Position numbers and translations under genes: made by a program
The notes under the pieces: model-generated
Database searches by the model: none
Seen by the model: only the letters and a program-made list of their open reading frames with translations
What the model was told of the DNA's origin: nothing
Shown: positions 1 to 9,428 of the stretch, piece after piece
Layout of the letters: each line of letters starts with the position of its first letter
Position numbering within the stretch: position 1 is the stretch's first letter
Source: Marinobacter denitrificans
Lineage (GTDB): Bacteria; Pseudomonadota; Gammaproteobacteria; Pseudomonadales; Oleiphilaceae
NCBI RefSeq assembly: GCF_008795955.1
Contig: NZ_VMHN01000004.1
Location: 62,001 to 126,000 of the forward strand
Direction of reading: 5' to 3'
DNA length: 64,000 nucleotides

Positions 1-1
1 T

Positions 2-1927
2 CAAATTCGCGCCGGAGAGGTGTTTGTGCTCGGCGACGCCGTCGCTGACGAGCGCTCGGCCGATTATGCCAACGCCTACCTGGAGAGGGGGATAAAGGCG
101 GTCCTGGCGGTACCGGTCATGAAGGCCGGCTCGTTACGGGTACTGCTGGGGGTTCACGACTCGAAAGTCCATCATTGGACCGCAAAGGAAATTGCCCTGG
201 CTGAAGACGTGGTAGACCGGACCTGGGCTGCTGTCGAATCTGCCCGTGCGCAGGCGGAGCTCCGCCGGGAGCGGGACTACAGTCGATACATTCTGAACAG
301 CATGACCGAAGGCTTTGCCGCAATGTCCGCCGACTGGACGATGACCCAATTCAATGCCGAGGCGGAACGCATCAGCCAACAACCCGCTCCTGAGGTGATT
401 GGTAGAAGCCATTGGGAGGTTTGGCCTGAACAGCAAGGCACGGAAGTCGAAGAGTTGTACACCCGAGTCAGAGAGACCGGAGAACCGGCCGCAATGGAAT
501 TCTCCCTTACAACTCCCGACGATAACCAGAAATGGCTAGAAGTAAGAGCTTACCCTGCCCTTGACGGCGGGCTTGCGGTTTTTTTCAGGGATATAACCGA
601 GCGCAAACAGGCCGACGAAGAAATACGGCACGCGTCATTGCATGACCCATTAACGGGTCTGCCGAACCGAGCCATGCTGTTCGAATATGCCACCCACTTA
701 TTGCCCCACAATCTGCGAACCTCGCAATGCGCTGCGGTGCTATTTCTTGATCTGGATCGTTTCAAGCCTATTAATGACACTCACGGACACGACGTAGGCG
801 ATAGGGTGCTCAACGAGATATCCAGCAGACTTACCCGCAGCCTGCGCGCCGAAGACATGGTGGTTCGAATGGGCGGCGACGAATTCGTGGTTCTGTTACA
901 GGATATCAGCGCAGCCGCCGATGCCGGAGAGCTGGCCATCCATATTATCCGAAAAATCAACGAGCCATATCAGGTGGAAGAGTTAACGCTGTCTGTTTCA
1001 ACTTCCATAGGGATCAGCATTTTCCCCAGGGATGGCGAAGACATCGATACCCTGGTGAGCCACGCCGATGCGGCGATGTATCAGGCTAAACAGGGTGGCA
1101 GAAACAATTTCCAGTTCTATTCCTCGGCGTTTACGGATGGAATCAATCGACAGAACAGCATTGAACAGGAACTGAAAATGGCGCTCCATAACCATGATTT
1201 CCACCTGTTCTACCAACCCGTAATCGACATTCATACCCGTGAGGTTGTCAGTGTCGAGGCCCTGCTCCGGTTGGGTAATGACGAGATAAGCCCAGAGCAA
1301 TTCGTTCCCATTGCGGAGGCCACGGGCATTATAAACCCCATAGGGCGCTGGGTTCTTCAGGAAGCAATCCGCCAGTCACTTGCATGGACTGGCAACGGGC
1401 TGGCTGCCATTCCTATTGCAGTTAACGTGTCGGCTGTAGAGTTCCGTGATCGGGACTTCATTGATCACTTCGAGCAACTCCTCCAAGAGCATGCCATCGA
1501 CCCGACTATGTTGCAGTTAGAACTCACCGAAACCGCAGTAATGTACGATCTTGAAGACGCCATCTCTGTTCTGACGCGGCTTAGGGCCCTGGGCATTGCT
1601 ATCCTGCTGGATGATTTTGGCACCGGGCATTCCAGCCTGGCACACTTGACGCGCCTGCCGTTAGACAAAATCAAAATCGACAAGTCGTTTATCTTCCAGC
1701 TTGAGCAGGACACGAGCAGTCGGGCCGTTACGGATTCAATGCTGGCTCTTGGCAAGACGCTCGAACTTGAGGTGATCGCCGAAGGTATCGAAACAGCCGC
1801 AGCACTGGAATACCTGCGTTCGCGCGGCTGCAGGCAGGCACAAGGTTACTTTTTCTCCCGGCCCATGTCCGGGGAGGACTTCGCATCCTGGTACCGGACT
1901 CGACCGATTGACTCAGCATCCCAATGA
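2..1927 (+). CDS. GAF-PAS-GGDEF-EAL cyclic-di-GMP signalling protein (5' truncated by window edge)
   Basis: The frame is open to the left window edge, so the true start lies outside; an internal GTG at 20 is not a credible start. In order, the product shows the end of a GAF-like sensor domain (first ~85 residues), a PAS domain (~95-205), a GGDEF diguanylate cyclase domain with an intact GGDEF motif near residue 289, and an EAL phosphodiesterase domain. The EAL part keeps EALLR, DDFGTGHSSL, KIDKSF and EGIE, so both catalytic sites look competent. Such hybrids make or degrade cyclic-di-GMP under sensory control; which activity dominates cannot be read from sequence. No membrane segment is seen in the visible part. 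The stop overlaps the next start (ATGA), so the patatin gene is probably translationally coupled. Confidence 0.92.
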   Translation, partial: QIRAGEVFVLGDAVADERSADYANAYLERGIKAVLAVPVMKAGSLRVLLGVHDSKVHHWTAKEIALAEDVVDRTWAAVESARAQAELRRERDYSRYILNSMTEGFAAMSADWTMTQFNAEAERISQQPAPEVIGRSHWEVWPEQQGTEVEELYTRVRETGEPAAMEFSLTTPDDNQKWLEVRAYPALDGGLAVFFRDITERKQADEEIRHASLHDPLTGLPNRAMLFEYATHLLPHNLRTSQCAAVLFLDLDRFKPINDTHGHDVGDRVLNEISSRLTRSLRAEDMVVRMGGDEFVVLLQDISAAADAGELAIHIIRKINEPYQVEELTLSVSTSIGISIFPRDGEDIDTLVSHADAAMYQAKQGGRNNFQFYSSAFTDGINRQNSIEQELKMALHNHDFHLFYQPVIDIHTREVVSVEALLRLGNDEISPEQFVPIAEATGIINPIGRWVLQEAIRQSLAWTGNGLAAIPIAVNVSAVEFRDRDFIDHFEQLLQEHAIDPTMLQLELTETAVMYDLEDAISVLTRLRALGIAILLDDFGTGHSSLAHLTRLPLDKIKIDKSFIFQLEQDTSSRAVTDSMLALGKTLELEVIAEGIETAAALEYLRSRGCRQAQGYFFSRPMSGEDFASWYRTRPIDSASQ

Positions 1928-2784
1928 CTCAAACTCAGACCTTAAGCCACTCTGCCAACTCAAAAGCCCTTGTTGTGGAAGGCGGCGCCATGCGCGGCAT
2001 CTTCGCCGCAGGCGTTCTTGATGCCTTCCTGGAACACAGCTATCAGCCCTTCTGGCGAACCTATGGGGTTTCAGCCGGTTCCACCAACCTGATTGGTTAC
2101 CTGGCGGGAGACCAGGGGCGAAGCCGGAAGATCATCACAAGCTATGCCTGCCAACCGGATTTCATTGACTGGAAGCGGTTTGCCCGGGGCGGCCACCTGT
2201 GTGATGTGAGCTGGCTCTGGCACCAGTCATTCACCGACGTACCGCTGAACCTGGACAACTACCTGTCAGGAACGACTGAGTTGTGGGTAACAACAACCTC
2301 TGTACGAACAGGCCAGGCTCATTATTTCCGTATTGATGAGCGCAACATGCACGATGTGCTCACGGCCTCCTGCGCCATACCCATCGCCTACCGAGACTAC
2401 CCGGCGGTTGACGGTGAACCCATGACCGATGGTGGCGTAGCTGATGCCATTCCCGTGCTCCGTGCCTATGAAGACGGCGCCCGTGACATTAGCGTGGTGC
2501 TCTCCCGCCCGCCCGGCTATCGCAAAAAACCTCCCAGGTTCCCATTCGTACCCAAGCGGATATTCCGGGAGTTCCCGGCATTGGCGGAGGCCACCGTTCG
2601 CCGTGCGGAACGCTATAACGCCACCCTGGAATTCATCCTCAACCCGCCTGAAGATTGCCACATCAAAGTGATAGCGCCGCCAACGAACTTCCCGGTAGGA
2701 CGCCTGACCCAGAACCCGGATCATCTGGAGCTGGGGTACCGGCAAGGCTATGAGGCTGGCCTTGCGTATCTGGGCACCACTTGA
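1924..2784 (+). CDS. Patatin-like phospholipase (YjjU/RssA-type)
   Basis: 286-residue patatin-fold acyl hydrolase. It has the oxyanion-hole glycine motif GGAMRG (residues ~20-25), the nucleophile elbow GVSAG with the catalytic serine (~51), and the second dyad residue in TDGG (~168). The family hydrolyses fatty-acyl esters of phospholipids with a Ser-Asp dyad. There is no signal peptide or transmembrane segment, so it is predicted cytoplasmic. It overlaps the upstream GGDEF-EAL gene by 4 nt, implying co-expression, but nothing in the sequence links the enzyme to cyclic-di-GMP. Length and layout resemble E. coli YjjU more than long secreted patatins. The substrate is unknown. Confidence 0.88.
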   Translation: MTQTQTLSHSANSKALVVEGGAMRGIFAAGVLDAFLEHSYQPFWRTYGVSAGSTNLIGYLAGDQGRSRKIITSYACQPDFIDWKRFARGGHLCDVSWLWHQSFTDVPLNLDNYLSGTTELWVTTTSVRTGQAHYFRIDERNMHDVLTASCAIPIAYRDYPAVDGEPMTDGGVADAIPVLRAYEDGARDISVVLSRPPGYRKKPPRFPFVPKRIFREFPALAEATVRRAERYNATLEFILNPPEDCHIKVIAPPTNFPVGRLTQNPDHLELGYRQGYEAGLAYLGTT

Positions 2785-2903
2785 TCCCCGCTGAGAAAAA
2801 AAAGTGACAATCTGTCATCCAGTGACCTGCTTTTTTCCACAGACCGTACTAGCATTCAGCAAAGGAGTATTCGAAACACAGCGTTGATATGGAGGGATCC
2901 ACC

Positions 2904-5264
2904 ATGACTACGATAATAACCTACAGCCGTCTTGTAGTGGCGGCACTGCTAGCGATTGTTCTTACCGGCTGCTTCGGCCAATACCCGGATATTCACCTCA
3001 AAGTCCTGTCCAGCGCCCCGACCCAGGTCAGCGGCGAAGATGTACTGGTGGGGCTGGCCGGTGAAGATGCGGACAGCCTAACAGACGTGGACCAACTCGA
3101 ATTCTGGCTGAACAACTCGGAAGTTCAGCCCACCATCCGTTCTGGCCGCAATGGCCCGGAAATCCTGGTCAGCGGGCTGGAGGAAGGCGCCAACCGGTTT
3201 GAAGTTCACCACTCCGAGTATGGCCCTCTCGATGCCCTGGAACTGACGGCTTATCCAATCACCGGCCCGATATTCTCGGGGCCGCAGCAGTATCCGTTTG
3301 TCTGTACGGTGACGACGGAACTGGACAAGCAGCCACTTGTAGACACTAACGGCGACACCGGCTTCCCCGTGCTGGACGAAGATGGCAACCAGATCGGCCT
3401 GAGCAGGGATTGCTCGATTGAGCCCTATGTCACCTTCCAGTATCGAACCACTGACGGAAACTGGGCGCCGTTGCCGGATGACGGCAGCCGACCGGCTGAC
3501 ATGGCCACAACGGAGCTTACGGATGGCCGTACCGTGGACTTTATCGTCCGGCAGGAGCGCGGCACCATCAACCGCTTTATCTACAGCTTTGCCACCCTGG
3601 CGGAGCTGGGCGACGACCCCTGGGCGGCTTCCACAGAGAACTGGAATGGCCGGCTGCTGTTCCACTTCGACGGTGGTGTGGGCATCGGTCACTCCCAGGG
3701 CGGCATCAACAATAGCCGGGCGTTACATCCCGATACCCTGCAGAAGGGGTATGCTGTTATCTATTCCAGTGGCACCCGCACCGACACTCATTACAACCTT
3801 CAGGTTGGCGGGGAAACCGCGCTGATGGTGAAGGAGCACTTCGTAAAGCGCTTCGGCGTACCTGACTACACCGTCGCTATCGGCGGTTCCGGCGGCGGCA
3901 TCCAGCAGTATGTCTACTCCCAGAACCATCCGGACCTGCTAGACGGCGGTGTGCCCCAGTATTCCTATCCGGACATGGCTACCCAGATCATCCATGTCGC
4001 CGACTGCGAACTACTGGAGTACTACATGGATGCCACCGATCGGAACAATCCGAAATGGCAAACCACCGCAAACCGCAGCCTGTTGGTCGGCTTGAATTCC
4101 AACGACAGGTACCCGGACCCGTTTGCCGAAATCAAAACCATGCTTGGCTACAGCACTGCTCCGGGTATGACCGAGTGTATTCCCGCCTGGCGGGGGCTGA
4201 CGCCGCTGGTGATGAACCCGCATTTCGGCATGGCCGATAACCAGGAGTTGATGCAACCGGAGGGCGTCATGAACGACGTGCACTGGACTCACTACTCGGA
4301 TGCCAAAAACATCTACGGAGTGGACGACAGCGGCGAACCACGTACCCTGTTTGACAACGTGGGTGTGCAGTATGGTCTGAAAGCCCTGAAAGACGGCAAC
4401 CTGAACAAGGCTGAATTTCTCAAGCTGAACGCCACGGTGGGCGGCTGGAAACATCCGTCGGAAATGGTTCAGGAAGGTTTCCCGTTTATCGGGTCGATAT
4501 CCGACGTAATGGCCGACCCTACGGTCTTCGACCCGTGGAGTTCACGGAACATGAACCTCAGCCCGGACGGTGGTTATACCCCGGCGCCACGGACCAGGGG
4601 CGACCGTAAGGCCATAAAGGCGGCCTATACCTCGGGGCAGGTGTTCAACGGCAAGCTGAACATGCCAGTGATCGACTGGCGGCATTACCTGGAGGAAGTC
4701 CTGAACATGCACAACAGCCATCAGTCCTTCTCGACCCGCCAGCGCATCATCAACCGGATGGGCGACGCCGGCAACCAGGTCATCTGGTTCACGGACGCCC
4801 GCCCAACCGACTATTCGGACCCGGCGGAGCCGAAACCCCGGCAGGAATATGACCACACCGGGATGGCCCTTGAGGTATTGCACGAGTGGATTACCAACAT
4901 CCAGCAGAACCCCGACCAGAGCATTGCAGACAACCGCCCCAGCTCAGCGAGGGACGCCTGTTTCGAGACCAACGGTGACCTGATCGATTCCGGTGATGGC
5001 GTCTGGAACGGCATTCTGGACGACGGCCCGGCGGGTACCTGCACAGAGCAGTTCCCGACCTACTCCACGTCCCGTATGGTCGCGGGCGGCCCGATTGAGG
5101 GAAGCGTCTTCCAGTGCAGGCTGAAGCCAGTAGCCATTGCGCTTCTGGACGGCACCTATGGGAATATCCATTTCACCAGACAGGAAATTACCCGCCTCAA
5201 AGAAATTTTCCCTGAGGGGGTATGCCACTACAAAACGCCTCGCTCGGGTCATCCCGGACGCTGA
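2904..5264 (+). CDS. Large lipoprotein esterase, DUF6351/tannase-like alpha/beta hydrolase
   Basis: 786-residue exported protein. The start is placed at the ATG at 2904, because the Shine-Dalgarno GGAGGG (2891-2896) lies 7 nt before it; an in-frame ATG at 2889 overlaps this ribosome site and is unlikely. The N-terminus is a lipoprotein signal with lipobox LTGC, so Cys ~22 of this form would be lipidated. Further in, GGSGGGIQ looks like a serine-hydrolase nucleophile elbow. Aromatic- and Asp-rich stretches are followed by a C-terminal His region (GNIHFT). The whole resembles the DUF6351 proteins, related to tannase/3-hydroxybutyrate-oligomer hydrolases. Role is inferred: hydrolysis of an extracellular ester or polyester. 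The family name is from memory and should be checked by profile search. Confidence 0.7.
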   Translation: MTTIITYSRLVVAALLAIVLTGCFGQYPDIHLKVLSSAPTQVSGEDVLVGLAGEDADSLTDVDQLEFWLNNSEVQPTIRSGRNGPEILVSGLEEGANRFEVHHSEYGPLDALELTAYPITGPIFSGPQQYPFVCTVTTELDKQPLVDTNGDTGFPVLDEDGNQIGLSRDCSIEPYVTFQYRTTDGNWAPLPDDGSRPADMATTELTDGRTVDFIVRQERGTINRFIYSFATLAELGDDPWAASTENWNGRLLFHFDGGVGIGHSQGGINNSRALHPDTLQKGYAVIYSSGTRTDTHYNLQVGGETALMVKEHFVKRFGVPDYTVAIGGSGGGIQQYVYSQNHPDLLDGGVPQYSYPDMATQIIHVADCELLEYYMDATDRNNPKWQTTANRSLLVGLNSNDRYPDPFAEIKTMLGYSTAPGMTECIPAWRGLTPLVMNPHFGMADNQELMQPEGVMNDVHWTHYSDAKNIYGVDDSGEPRTLFDNVGVQYGLKALKDGNLNKAEFLKLNATVGGWKHPSEMVQEGFPFIGSISDVMADPTVFDPWSSRNMNLSPDGGYTPAPRTRGDRKAIKAAYTSGQVFNGKLNMPVIDWRHYLEEVLNMHNSHQSFSTRQRIINRMGDAGNQVIWFTDARPTDYSDPAEPKPRQEYDHTGMALEVLHEWITNIQQNPDQSIADNRPSSARDACFETNGDLIDSGDGVWNGILDDGPAGTCTEQFPTYSTSRMVAGGPIEGSVFQCRLKPVAIALLDGTYGNIHFTRQEITRLKEIFPEGVCHYKTPRSGHPGR

Positions 5265-5284
5265 GCTGCTGTTTTGCTTCCATG

Positions 5285-5312
5285 AAAAGGGCACCCGTCG
5301 GGGTGCCCTTTT
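5285..5312 (+). terminator. Rho-independent terminator after the lipoprotein esterase
   Basis: An 11-bp stem, AAAAGGGCACC paired with GGTGCCCTTTT, around a short C/G loop and ending in T residues, starts 20 nt after the esterase stop codon. The A-run/T-run symmetry would also allow it to work on the opposite strand. Confidence 0.85.
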
Positions 5313-5399
5313 GGTTGGTGGCCCGTTTTGTGCTTATTCCTGCCAAAGACAAGACAACTGTCAAAATTTCCTCAGTGACCATGGGAGGGCAAAAGAGCC

Positions 5400-6053
5400 A
5401 TGTCGCTGCTTACATCGCTGATCAAAGCCAGTACCCAGTTCCAGCAAGCCATGGAAAAGCGCTCACCGGTGGCACCGGGCAACACTCCGGCTAAGCCTGC
5501 AGTGCCTGAGGCTCCGGCGTCTGCGACTGATGACCGTTTCACCATGTCTGAGCGGGCAGGTTTCGAGACCGGCCGCCCCAAGGCCACCAAATTGTCGATG
5601 GCGGAATACAAACAAACCGTCGGGCAGGACCTTGCCTACATGCGGGAAACGTTGCGGCACAAACTTGCCGAGTACAAACTCAACCCGGCCACAAGTGTGG
5701 AGGTGTCAAAGAACGAGGGAGGCACCATCAGCCTGGGTGGCGGCATACCGGAACAGGCCCGGAACCAGATCGAGCAGGACCTGAACAACAGCAAGCCCTT
5801 CCGGGAAGCGTTCAGCCGCCTCAGTGCCAGCGAGCCGACCCTGCACTTTGTCGACAACGCCCTGAAGCTGAACAAGGCATATGGCGTGAACAATTCACTG
5901 CTGGATACCCTGGTGAGCGAAAACCAGCAGTTCAACGGCCTGCAGGATCTGGCGCACCGCTATGACAGCATGCGCCGTACCATCAATACCGACCAGACGG
6001 CTGGCTATACCGACCGCAAGGAATTCGCCCTGAGCCTGAATACCCGGGCCTGA
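5400..6053 (+). CDS. Hypothetical protein, 217 residues, soluble
   Basis: I do not recognise a family. The start ATG follows a GGGAGG purine run ~11 nt upstream. The protein has no signal peptide or membrane segment. Residues ~30-55 are rich in Pro and Ala and look like a disordered linker. The rest is polar and mostly helical in character, with one glycine patch (SLGGGIPEQ, ~118-126). Codon use resembles neighbouring genes and there is no overlapping better frame, so it is probably a real gene. A terminator precedes it and yciO converges from the other side, leaving it as a single-gene unit. A rod- or flagellum-associated role cannot be argued from the sequence. Confidence 0.7.
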   Translation: MSLLTSLIKASTQFQQAMEKRSPVAPGNTPAKPAVPEAPASATDDRFTMSERAGFETGRPKATKLSMAEYKQTVGQDLAYMRETLRHKLAEYKLNPATSVEVSKNEGGTISLGGGIPEQARNQIEQDLNNSKPFREAFSRLSASEPTLHFVDNALKLNKAYGVNNSLLDTLVSENQQFNGLQDLAHRYDSMRRTINTDQTAGYTDRKEFALSLNTRA

Positions 6054-6058
6054 ACCGG

Positions 6059-6682
6059 TTAAATCCGGAAAGGCTCAGGATCACCTTTACCAACGCGAGT
6101 CACTTCCGGCGCCGCGCCAGTCATGTTGACCACGGTGGTTGCCTCAAGCCCACAAAAACCGCCGTCGATGATCAGATCCAGTTCGTGCTCCAGGGCCTCC
6201 CGAATCTCTTCCGGATCGGTCATCGGATCCTCTTCGCCCGGCAGTATCAACGTGCTGCTCATGATGGGCTCACCAAGCGCTTCCAGCAGCGCCTGGACGA
6301 TGGCGTTGTCCGGCACCCTCATGCCAATGGTCTTGCGCTTGGGATGTAACAGGCGCCGTGGCACCTCACTGGTGGCATCCAGAATGAAGGTGTAGGGCCC
6401 CGGGGTAAAGGTCTTGAGCAAACGGAAGTGGGTGTTGTCGACTTTCGCGAATACACCAATATCCGAAAGATCCCGGCACATGAGGGTGAAATTGTGCTTG
6501 TCGTCCAATTTGCGGATCCGCTTGATACGGTCTGCTGCCTGCTTGTCATCCAACTGACAGCCGATGGCGTAGGCCGAATCCGTGGGGTACACAATCACGC
6601 CACCCCGCCGCAGGATATCAACCGCCTGGTTGATGAGACGTTTCTGGGGCGTTACGGGATGAATCTGGAAAAACTGGCTCAT
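6059..6682 (-). CDS. yciO: YciO family protein (Sua5/YciO/YrdC fold)
   Basis: 207-residue member of the Sua5/YciO/YrdC superfamily, aligning by eye over its whole length with E. coli YciO (shared MSQFF start, GGVIVYPTDS, NFTLMCRDLS, KRKTIGMRVP). The related TsaC/Sua5 enzymes make threonylcarbamoyl-AMP for the t6A modification of ANN-decoding tRNAs. YciO itself is a paralogue whose cellular role is less settled, so the enzymatic call is cautious. The KxR/SxN-type nucleotide-binding positions of the family appear present. It overlaps bolA by 4 nt and is read after it, so the two form an operon. The gene converges with the hypothetical gene at 5400 with only 5 nt between stops. Confidence 0.92.
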   Translation of the reverse strand: MSQFFQIHPVTPQKRLINQAVDILRRGGVIVYPTDSAYAIGCQLDDKQAADRIKRIRKLDDKHNFTLMCRDLSDIGVFAKVDNTHFRLLKTFTPGPYTFILDATSEVPRRLLHPKRKTIGMRVPDNAIVQALLEALGEPIMSSTLILPGEEDPMTDPEEIREALEHELDLIIDGGFCGLEATTVVNMTGAAPEVTRVGKGDPEPFRI

Positions 6683-7023
6683 TGGTCACCCCCGGATACA
6701 AATGCGGGATCCTTCTTCGAGCCGCCCATGCAGTTGGGGGACTCGGGTGCTGCCTGACCGGTCGCCTCCCACTCCTTCGGCGAGTATACGTGAAGCGCCA
6801 GAGCGTGAACGCCACCGGCCATTTCATCCGCCAGCACGCGATAGATGGACTGATGCCGCTTCACTTTACCCTGCCCCTCAAACTCCGGGGCCACCAGAGT
6901 CACCTTGAAGTGGGTTTCAGAATTGGGTGGCACGTTATGTTTATGGCTCTCGTTTTCAACCATGAGGTGGTGGCTGTCAAACGCGTTGGTGAGCTTTTGC
7001 TCAATGGCTTGTTGTAAAGACAT
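6679..7023 (-). CDS. bolA: BolA family protein
   Basis: 114-residue BolA-fold protein with the class II KH-like core and the invariant histidine in KRHQ, plus the VHALALHVYSP strand typical of BolA. In enterobacteria BolA partners with monothiol glutaredoxins through an Fe-S cluster and affects cell shape and stress responses. A C-terminal tail of ~25 residues (GQAAPESPNC onward) extends beyond the core and carries a cysteine. A ribosome site AGGAG lies ~10 nt before the ATG. It is the first gene of bolA-yciO and is divergent from topB; the 123-bp gap between the two starts must hold both promoters. Confidence 0.9.
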   Translation of the reverse strand: MSLQQAIEQKLTNAFDSHHLMVENESHKHNVPPNSETHFKVTLVAPEFEGQGKVKRHQSIYRVLADEMAGGVHALALHVYSPKEWEATGQAAPESPNCMGGSKKDPAFVSGGDQ

Positions 7024-7146
7024 AAACAGGCCTGCTCCTGATTGAATGTGTTACGGAACAGTCTACTACACGTAGCGCTGTGTTACCTTGACAGGATCGG
7101 GGCAAAGCGCCATCTTCCCTCCCCACCCGAAAATTGCTTCCGACTT

Positions 7147-9312
7147 ATGCGCCTTTATATTGCTGAAAAACCAAGCCTGGGCCGGGCTATCGCCGCGGCT
7201 CTTCCTGCCCCCCATCAGAAGGGTACGGGCTGGATTCGTTGTGGCGAGGGAAGCAGCGCCTGCACCGTCAGCTGGTGCATCGGCCACCTGCTGGAGCCGG
7301 CGGAACCTGCCCAATACGACCCACGCTGGAAGAAATGGCGCCAGGAGGACCTGCCCCTGTTTCCCGGGCGCTGGGAGGTAACGCCCAAAGACACTGTGCG
7401 CCAGCAACTGAAAGTGCTGGAGTCATTGGTCCGCAAGGCAGACACCATCATTCACGCCGGCGACCCGGACCGGGAAGGCCAATTACTGGTGGACGAAGTG
7501 ATCCGCTATGTGGGCGCCACCTGCCCGGTGCAACGGATCCTCATCAACGACCTGACCCCGGCGGCCGTGGCAAAGGCCATCGATGCACCGAAAGACAACC
7601 ATGAATTCCGCCGCCTGTCCCATTCCGCACTGGCACGCCAGCGCGCCGACTGGCTGTACGGCATCAACCTCACGCGCTTCTACACCCTCTCTTATCAACA
7701 GCAGGGGGAACAGGGCGTCTATTCCGTAGGGCGGGTACAAACACCGGTGCTGGGGCTGGTGGTGGCGCGTGACAACACCATTGAGAATTTCCAGCCCAAA
7801 CCCTTCTTCCGGATTCAGGCACACTGCCATGGGGTAGACGAAGAGGCCGACCAGCAGAGTTTTGGTGCACGATGGCAGCCTGCTGAAGCCTACAGGGAAT
7901 ACCTGGACGAAGAAGACCGTCTGGTGGACGGCAAGGTGGCCAGACAGATAGCCAACGACATTGAGGGGCGCCCGGGAAAGGTTACCGAATCACGTTTCCG
8001 GGACAGGAATGAAGCCCCACCGTTACCGCTCTCCCTTTCTGCCCTGCAGATTGAGGCAGGACGACTGTTCCGCATGGGTGCCAAGGATGTCCTGGATACC
8101 GCCCAGAACCTGTATGAACGCCACCAGTTAATCACCTATCCCCGATCGGATTGCCGTTACCTGCCAGAAGGGCACTTTGACCAGCGCCAGAAGGTGCTTC
8201 AGGCCATTGGAAAAGTGGCCGGCCAACTGGCGCCAGCCTGCGAAGCGGCGGACCTGAACCGCCGCACCGAGGCCTGGAATGACAAGAAGGTGGATGCCCA
8301 CCACGCCATTATCCCGACCGCGCGGCAGGCGCCATCGGGCAGGCTGAGCGAAGCGGAACAGAAAATCTATGAGCTGGTCAGCCGTTATTACCTGATGCAG
8401 TTCAGCGCCGACGCTATTCACCGGGAAGGCAAGCTGGCCATCACGATTGGCGAGCACGCCTTCAGGGCTACCGAAACCGCGGTGCTGCAGCCGGGCTGGA
8501 AAGAGTTGGAAATCCGCCAACGGGAAGCCCGGCAGGAAGCCGCCAAACCACCGCTTCCCCGCCTGGAAAAGGGCGACCCGATACTGTGTGATTCCGTCGA
8601 AATCGCTGAGCGCAAAACCCAGCCCCCACAGTATTTCACCGATGCCACCCTATTGGCGGCGATGACCAACATCGCCCGCTTTGTCAGCGACCCGGAGCTA
8701 CGCAAAACCCTGCGGGAAACGGATGGCCTGGGCACCGAAGCAACCCGCGCAGCCATCATCGATACCCTGTTCCGCCGCGACTATCTGTACCGGGACAAAC
8801 GCCACATCCGTTCCACCCCCAAGGGCAAGGCCCTGATTGCCTCCTTGCCGGAGTCCATCAGCAAGCCGGATATGACGGCTATCTGGGAAGCCACTCTGGA
8901 GAGCATCCGCCGGGGCGAGGGAAACCCGAAACAGTTCATCGAAGACCTCAAGGAGCAGCTCCGCGGCTTCATCAACGCCCCGAGCCCGGAGGCAAAAAAT
9001 ACCCCGCAAGCCGATGGGCAGCCCCATTGCCCCAAGTGCCGTGCCCCCATGCGCCAGCGGGAAGGCAAGTTCGGTGCCTTCCATGCCTGCGTGCGCTTTC
9101 CGGACTGCAAAGGCACCCGGCAGATTGAAGACCGGGTACCGGAGGACGGCACCAGCGACAAACCGGTGCCCTGCCCTCACTGTTTTTCCCCACTGGTTCG
9201 CCGAAAAGGCAAAAATGGCTGGTTCTGGGGCTGCAGTAATTTCCCGGGCTGCCGACAAACAGTTGATGACGACAACGGCCAGCCTGCGCTCCGTTTACGC
9301 AACACTACATAA
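7147..9312 (+). CDS. topB: DNA topoisomerase III
   Basis: 721-residue type IA topoisomerase. The ATG at 7147 gives the canonical MRLYIAEKPSLGRA start; an in-frame GTG at 7042 would add 35 atypical residues. The TOPRIM domain (residues ~1-140) includes HAGDPDREGQ with the metal-binding acidic residues. The nicking tyrosine is in LITYPRSD (~residue 331). The C-terminus carries two four-cysteine zinc ribbons (~628-660 and ~676-706), each with a CxxC pair followed by a C-x5-C pair. The enzyme decatenates and removes negative supercoils through single-strand passage, often with a RecQ helicase. The two zinc ribbons are more than some TopB proteins have. It stands alone as a transcription unit. Confidence 0.97.
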   Translation: MRLYIAEKPSLGRAIAAALPAPHQKGTGWIRCGEGSSACTVSWCIGHLLEPAEPAQYDPRWKKWRQEDLPLFPGRWEVTPKDTVRQQLKVLESLVRKADTIIHAGDPDREGQLLVDEVIRYVGATCPVQRILINDLTPAAVAKAIDAPKDNHEFRRLSHSALARQRADWLYGINLTRFYTLSYQQQGEQGVYSVGRVQTPVLGLVVARDNTIENFQPKPFFRIQAHCHGVDEEADQQSFGARWQPAEAYREYLDEEDRLVDGKVARQIANDIEGRPGKVTESRFRDRNEAPPLPLSLSALQIEAGRLFRMGAKDVLDTAQNLYERHQLITYPRSDCRYLPEGHFDQRQKVLQAIGKVAGQLAPACEAADLNRRTEAWNDKKVDAHHAIIPTARQAPSGRLSEAEQKIYELVSRYYLMQFSADAIHREGKLAITIGEHAFRATETAVLQPGWKELEIRQREARQEAAKPPLPRLEKGDPILCDSVEIAERKTQPPQYFTDATLLAAMTNIARFVSDPELRKTLRETDGLGTEATRAAIIDTLFRRDYLYRDKRHIRSTPKGKALIASLPESISKPDMTAIWEATLESIRRGEGNPKQFIEDLKEQLRGFINAPSPEAKNTPQADGQPHCPKCRAPMRQREGKFGAFHACVRFPDCKGTRQIEDRVPEDGTSDKPVPCPHCFSPLVRRKGKNGWFWGCSNFPGCRQTVDDDNGQPALRLRNTT

Positions 9313-9428
9313 CGACACTGAAGCCGGATTGCGGATTTGTAATAATGTGAAGTGGTATTCAACAATTTTTCCCCGCTTGCAGCCGGGGCCTGGACTTTAC
9401 AGTGCTTTTTTATGTCGGGAGACGTGTA

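Noticed and set aside
9371..9388. CCCCG/CGGGG hairpin after topB as a terminator
   Set aside because: Only a 5-bp stem, not followed by a T-run on the plus strand.
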